NCBI GenBank assembly: GCA_964471235.1
Contig: CAYYGL010000178.1
Location: forward strand, 1-10,159
Source: CAYYGL01 sp964471235
Lineage (GTDB): Bacteria; Calditrichota; Calditrichia; RBG-13-44-9; J075
Reading direction: 5' to 3'
DNA: 10,159 nt
Position numbers and translations under genes: made by a program. Below, one piece after another: positions 6,499-10,159 of the stretch. The notes under the pieces were generated by a model, which saw only the letters and a program-made list of their open reading frames with translations, had not been told where the DNA came from and made no database searches. The stretch's first letter is position 1. The number at the start of each line of letters is the position of its first letter.

Positions 6499-7935
6499 AT
6501 GTTATTTCGGATGATATATGATGAGAAGTTAGCCCAGGCATCCTATTTTATCGGTTGCCAGGCGACCGGAGAAGCGATTGTAATCGATCCCCAGCGGGAT
6601 GTTGAGCGATATATTCAATTGGCAGAGCGGGAGGCGATGGAGATTGTTGCCATTACAGAGACGCATATTCACGCCGATTTTTTATCCGGCTGCCGGGAGT
6701 TAGCGGAACGCAGCGGTGCAAAATTGTATCTGTCCGATGAGGGCGATGAGGATTGGAAATACCGCTGGCTGGATAAAAAACAAGGCGGCGGCAGCTATAA
6801 CCACCAATTGTTATATGATGGCGACATCATTCAGGTGGGTCATCTTCAGTTAACGGTGCTGCATACGCCCGGGCACACACCGGAGCACATCAGTTTTCTG
6901 GTAACCGATCGGGGCGGTGGCGCCAATGAGCCGATGGGCATTGCCAGTGGAGATTTTGTATTTGTTGGCGACGTGGGCAGACCGGATTTGCTGGAAACGG
7001 CTGCCGGTCAGATCGGGGCGAAGGAGCAATCTGCCCGGGTATTATTTCGCTCCCTTCAGCGGTTTAAAGCGCTACCGGATTACCTGCAAGTCTGGCCCGG
7101 TCATGGTTCCGGGAGCGCCTGCGGGAAGGCGCTCGGCGCAGTCCCCCAATCCACCGTCGGCTATGAGAAACGCTTTAATCCTGCCATTCGCGCGGCATCA
7201 GATGAAACCCGCTTTGTGACTTCCATCCTGTATGGGCAGCCGGAACCACCCCTCTATTTTGCCAGAATGAAGCGGGACAACCGCGACGGACCACCCCTGT
7301 TGGGGAAATTGCCGGTACCGGAACCGGTGGATTTATCGGTCATTTCCCAGGCGGTGGAAAGCGGTGCCGCTTTGTTAGATACCCGAACCTGGGAAGATTT
7401 TCGGGACGGTCATCTGCCCCGGGCAATCTTTGCCCCGTTAAACAGGGCTTTTCCGACCATCGTCGGCTCCTATATAATTGATGAAAATACCCCAATCTAC
7501 CTGGTAGTGGAAGCGGAAAAAGTTACCGAAGCGGTCACCGACTTAATCCGGATTGGTTATGACAACGTGGTCGGGTATATTACCCCGGGGGTAATGAAAC
7601 GTCAACTTTCCGGCACCTCTCTAAAAAAGACCCCTTCTTACCCGATAGTTGAACATCTCACCAATTTAGTCGAAAACAACTCTATCATCCTCGATGTTCG
7701 ACGGGCAGATGAATTCAAGGAGGGTCACCTCCCGGGGGCGGTAAACATTGCCCATACCCGTTTGCTGGATCGCCTGGATGAAATCCCTGGGGGAAAGAAA
7801 CTGCTGGTTCACTGTCGTACCAGTGGGCGGTCTGCCTATGCTGTCGGTATTCTGGAACGGCTGGGTTACGAGGTGGTGCATCTGGAAGGAGGTTACCTGG
7901 ATTGGGTCGAGGCAGAGGGTGAGATTGTGCGTTAA
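6499..7935 (+). CDS. CstB-like persulfide dioxygenase-sulfurtransferase (MBL + pseudo-rhodanese + rhodanese)
   Basis: This 478-residue cytoplasmic protein has three domains. The N-terminal metallo-beta-lactamase domain (about 1-255) carries THIHADFLSG (55-64), HTPGHTPEH (122-130), VGDVGRPD (156-163) and WPGHG (199-203). By analogy with ETHE1, His56, His126 and Asp158 form the Fe(II) triad that oxidises persulfide sulfur to sulfite. The middle rhodanese-like domain (about 275-370) has no catalytic Cys: its loop reads VVEAEKV, with Glu338 near the Cys position. The C-terminal rhodanese (about 385-478) has a full CRTSGRS loop with Cys439. This matches staphylococcal CstB, in which dioxygenase and rhodanese together turn persulfides into thiosulfate. 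AAGGAG six bases before the ATG sets the start. SulP follows 97 bases downstream. A simple glyoxalase II role is excluded by domain content, but the substrate persulfide is not known. Confidence 0.9.
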   Translation: MLFRMIYDEKLAQASYFIGCQATGEAIVIDPQRDVERYIQLAEREAMEIVAITETHIHADFLSGCRELAERSGAKLYLSDEGDEDWKYRWLDKKQGGGSYNHQLLYDGDIIQVGHLQLTVLHTPGHTPEHISFLVTDRGGGANEPMGIASGDFVFVGDVGRPDLLETAAGQIGAKEQSARVLFRSLQRFKALPDYLQVWPGHGSGSACGKALGAVPQSTVGYEKRFNPAIRAASDETRFVTSILYGQPEPPLYFARMKRDNRDGPPLLGKLPVPEPVDLSVISQAVESGAALLDTRTWEDFRDGHLPRAIFAPLNRAFPTIVGSYIIDENTPIYLVVEAEKVTEAVTDLIRIGYDNVVGYITPGVMKRQLSGTSLKKTPSYPIVEHLTNLVENNSIILDVRRADEFKEGHLPGAVNIAHTRLLDRLDEIPGGKKLLVHCRTSGRSAYAVGILERLGYEVVHLEGGYLDWVEAEGEIVR

Positions 7936-8032
7936 CAGAATTCATCCTGAAGAGCATTGTTTTTTCATAAAAAGTTACTATGACTGTGTGTTATCAATTG
8001 CCGAACAGGCTGTCATCATCTTTAAAGGGTTT

Positions 8033-9757
8033 ATGAAAAAATATTTTCCAATTTTGACATGGTTGCCCGGTTATAACACCGACGATTTTCGCCATGATGC
8101 GATTGCCGGAGCAACAGTGGCAGTGATGATAATCCCCCAGGGAATGGCGTATGCCATGTTAGCCGGGTTGCCGCCCATTATGGGGTTGTACGCCGGGTTA
8201 ATGCCCCTGGTGATTTATGGGATGATGGGAACTTCCCGGCATCTTGCCATCGGTCCGGTAGCGTTGGATTCTATTTTGGTGGCGTCCGGGATAGGGGTGC
8301 TGGCGAAGGAAGGTACTCCGGAGTATATTCAACTGGCAATTCTTCTGGCGTTTATGGTCGGCGTGTTCCAGATAGTGATGGGGATTGCCCGTCTTGGTTT
8401 TCTGGTAAATTTTCTTTCCAACCCGGTTATTAGCGGATTTACCGCGGCGGCGGCATTTATTATTGCTACCAGCCAGTTAAAACATATCCTGGGAATCCCT
8501 GCGGCAGGCAGTCAACAAATTTTTATCGTTCTAAAACAAATTCTGTTGCACATTCCGGATACAAATTTCTATTCCTTAGCTATCGGAGTCACCTCTATTG
8601 GAATACTGGTGTTTCTGAAACGCTGGAAACCATATTTGCCGGGTGCCTTAATCGTCGTATCGATTGGCACTTTTGTCGTCTGGTTTTTTAACCTTACCAC
8701 CTATAATGTTCAAATTGTGGGAGAAATTCCCCATGGGTTTCCCCGGGTTTCCCTGCCGACTTTTTCAAAGGAAGCCATGCTGGAATTAATCCCCATTGCG
8801 TTGACGGTGGGTGTTATCAGCCTGATGGAAGCGGTTGCCATCAGCAAACGAATTGCTGCCCAACATAAATATACGATTGACGCCAACCAGGAATTACGTG
8901 CCCTGGGAGTGGCAAACTTTTCATCCGGGCTGATGGGCGGATATTCCGTTGGTGGCAGCTTTGCCCGAACAGCGGTAAATGCCCATTCCGGCGTCAAAAC
9001 CCCGATGTCTTCCTTAATTACTGCCGGAATTGTTGCCCTGACATTGTTGTTTTTAACTCCCTTATTTTACTACATGCCCAGGGCGGTCCTGGCAGCTATC
9101 ATTATCACCGCAGTTTCCGGTCTGGTCGATATCCCGGAAGCCAAACGAATTTACAAAGTTAAAAAAAACGATTTTATTGTCCTGTCGTTCGCCTTTATTG
9201 CTACGATTGGGTTGGGAGTTCGGTATGGCTTATTCCTCAGTGTTCTGTTATCCCTGGTCATGATCATTCGCCGTATCACCCGCCCCCACATTGCCTTTCT
9301 GGGGCAAATTCCGGGAACGGATATTCTGCGCAATGTAAAACGGGTTTCTCACGCCCGGGATATCCCCGGTCTTATTATCCTGCGCATGGATGCTTCATTG
9401 TATTTTGCAAATATTGAATTTTTACGAGACAAATTGTTCGAAAGGATCATTTCCAGCGAGACACCTGTGAAAGCGGTTATCTTTGATGCCAGCAGCATTA
9501 ATGACATTGACGCATCTGCGGTTTCAGGTTTATTTGAGATTGCCGAAGATTTAGCCAGTCAGCAAATCGAGTGGTATTTTACCAATGTGAAAGGACCGGT
9601 CCGCGATATTTTGAGACGAGCCGGCTTTTATCAAAAATTAGGCAATGACCATTTCTTCTTCAGCAAAAAGGATGCGGTTCGATACTATCTGAAGCAACAT
9701 TCGCACAATTTGCCCGATGTCGAAGAACCGGTTAAAAAATCCTCTGAAGATGAATGA
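8033..9757 (+). CDS. SulP-family anion transporter with C-terminal STAS domain
   Basis: This 574-residue membrane protein belongs to the SulP/SLC26 family. The N-terminal stretch IPQGMAYAMLAGLPPIMGLY followed by GTSRHLAIGPVAL is the family signature for segments 1-3. Further hydrophobic helices fill the first 440 or so residues. The cytoplasmic STAS domain (about 450-560) contains FDASSINDIDASAV, with Asp485 and Ser488 at the conserved loop. SulP proteins move sulfate, bicarbonate or other anions, by proton or sodium symport or by exchange. Next to a persulfide dioxygenase, sulfate, sulfite or thiosulfate is the likely cargo, though bicarbonate cannot be excluded. The ATG at 8033 was preferred because homology starts there and AAAGGG lies just before it, although the spacing of three bases is short. 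The same frame is open back to 7748 inside the upstream gene, but that part does not look like protein. Confidence 0.9.
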   Translation: MKKYFPILTWLPGYNTDDFRHDAIAGATVAVMIIPQGMAYAMLAGLPPIMGLYAGLMPLVIYGMMGTSRHLAIGPVALDSILVASGIGVLAKEGTPEYIQLAILLAFMVGVFQIVMGIARLGFLVNFLSNPVISGFTAAAAFIIATSQLKHILGIPAAGSQQIFIVLKQILLHIPDTNFYSLAIGVTSIGILVFLKRWKPYLPGALIVVSIGTFVVWFFNLTTYNVQIVGEIPHGFPRVSLPTFSKEAMLELIPIALTVGVISLMEAVAISKRIAAQHKYTIDANQELRALGVANFSSGLMGGYSVGGSFARTAVNAHSGVKTPMSSLITAGIVALTLLFLTPLFYYMPRAVLAAIIITAVSGLVDIPEAKRIYKVKKNDFIVLSFAFIATIGLGVRYGLFLSVLLSLVMIIRRITRPHIAFLGQIPGTDILRNVKRVSHARDIPGLIILRMDASLYFANIEFLRDKLFERIISSETPVKAVIFDASSINDIDASAVSGLFEIAEDLASQQIEWYFTNVKGPVRDILRRAGFYQKLGNDHFFFSKKDAVRYYLKQHSHNLPDVEEPVKKSSEDE

Positions 9758-9800
9758 CAAGTAAAGGGCTATCCCGGCGGTAGGCAGATGGTGTTTTAAT

Positions 9801-9819
9801 TTCCGTCATGTGAACGGAA
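9801..9819. repeat. Small hairpin in the spacer after SulP
   Basis: TTCCGT (9801-9806) and ACGGAA (9814-9819) form a perfect six-base stem with a CATGTGA loop in the 153-base spacer between the SulP gene and the Fe-S protein gene. No T-run follows, so it is not a classical terminator. It could be an operator or an mRNA-processing stem. Little else is recognisable in the spacer. Confidence 0.35.
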
Positions 9820-9910
9820 TAGAGGGATTTCCGCCGAAGCGCACAACACCGAATCCAAGTGACATTGCAAAACCAACAACATAGATTGCTAAAACCGAAA
9901 GGACACGCTT

Positions 9911-10159
9911 ATGAATTACGGGTTTATCATTGACAACCGCAAGTGCATCGGTTGTCATGCCTGCACAGTAGCTTGCAAAGCGGAGCATGATGTGCCGATC
10001 GGGGTGAACCGCACCTGGGTGAAATATATTGAAAAGGGGGAATATCCGAATTCACGCCGGGTGTTTTCGGTGATGCGGTGCAATCATTGTGAAGATGCGC
10101 CCTGTGTGGAAATTTGCCCGGTGGAAGCGCTTCATACCCGCGATGACGGTATTGTGGAT
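9911..10159 (+). CDS. [4Fe-4S] electron-transfer subunit of a molybdoenzyme-type complex (partial)
   Basis: The first 83 codons of a ferredoxin-like protein reach the right edge. CIGCHACTVACK (12-23) gives four cysteines (12, 15, 18, 22) in CxxCxxCxxxC spacing. CNHCEDAPCVEICP (57-70) gives Cys57, 60, 65 and 69 in the CxxCxxxxCxxxCP form. This pairing, with the HDVPIGVNRTWVKYIEKGEYP segment between, is typical of the beta subunits (PsrB, DmsB, TtrB, SoeB, NrfC type) that carry electrons between a molybdopterin catalytic subunit and an NrfD/PsrC membrane anchor. No Tat or Sec signal is seen at the N-terminus. AAAGGA seven bases before the ATG supports the start. Its place after the persulfide dioxygenase and SulP suggests a sulfur compound as substrate, but the subunit alone cannot tell polysulfide reductase from sulfite dehydrogenase or another enzyme. 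Confidence 0.85.
   Translation, partial: MNYGFIIDNRKCIGCHACTVACKAEHDVPIGVNRTWVKYIEKGEYPNSRRVFSVMRCNHCEDAPCVEICPVEALHTRDDGIVD

Noticed and set aside
7748..8032. Upstream extension of the SulP reading frame into the persulfide dioxygenase gene.
   Set aside because: The extension overlaps a well-supported coding region in another frame, has Trp- and Cys-rich shadow-like composition, and lies before the start of SulP homology at MKKYFPILTWLPGY.
9806..9988. A 60-residue minus-strand open frame near the right end.
   Set aside because: It runs opposite the Fe-S protein and its ribosome-binding site and has no family resemblance.

Overview
This is a bacterial chromosome segment of intermediate G+C, with closely packed genes, good Shine-Dalgarno sequences and AT-rich divergent promoter regions. 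No rRNA, tRNA, phage, transposon or CRISPR signature is visible. The lineage cannot be fixed from the sequence alone. The ClpS protein is of a divergent kind I associate with Planctomycetes and some other deep-branching phyla rather than Proteobacteria. The mix of an ILVBL-type ThDP enzyme, a CstB-like persulfide dioxygenase and a molybdoenzyme-type Fe-S subunit suits an uncultivated environmental bacterium. This placement is inference.

Layout, left to right. Bases 1-232 (minus) hold the N-terminal part of an RsbW/SpoIIAB-like anti-sigma ATPase, cut by the window edge and transcribed divergently from an APC-family amino-acid permease (325-1710, plus). The permease ends in a short tandem repeat that encodes its tail, and it converges on clpS (1742-2089, minus). 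Across a divergent spacer lies a thiamine-diphosphate enzyme (2318-4045, plus). It closely resembles human ILVBL/HACL2, a 2-hydroxyacyl-CoA lyase, rather than a true biosynthetic acetolactate synthase. A long-chain acyl-CoA synthetase follows in the same direction (4269-6062). Ligase plus lyase suggests a fatty-acid alpha-oxidation or 2-hydroxy-fatty-acid shortening module.

A 436-base gene-free stretch (6063-6498) then separates the lipid pair from a sulfur-metabolism group. It is rich in inverted repeats, and two of the structures are bounded by the same hexamer. The sulfur group, all on the plus strand, consists of three genes. The first is a three-domain protein (metallo-beta-lactamase, inactive rhodanese, active rhodanese) with the architecture of CstB persulfide dioxygenase-sulfurtransferase (6499-7935). 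The second is a SulP-family anion transporter with a C-terminal STAS domain (8033-9757). The third is the start of a [4Fe-4S] electron-transfer subunit of the kind found in PsrB/DmsB/SoeB-type molybdoenzyme complexes (9911 to the window end).

Working model (inference): the persulfide dioxygenase and its rhodanese turn sulfane sulfur into sulfite or thiosulfate, SulP moves an oxyanion such as sulfate or sulfite, and the Fe-S complex beginning at the right edge oxidises or reduces a sulfur compound. The most interesting points are the ILVBL-like lyase beside an acyl-CoA ligase, the ClpS variant with substitutions at canonical N-degron-binding positions, the sulfur cluster, and the structured spacer in front of it.
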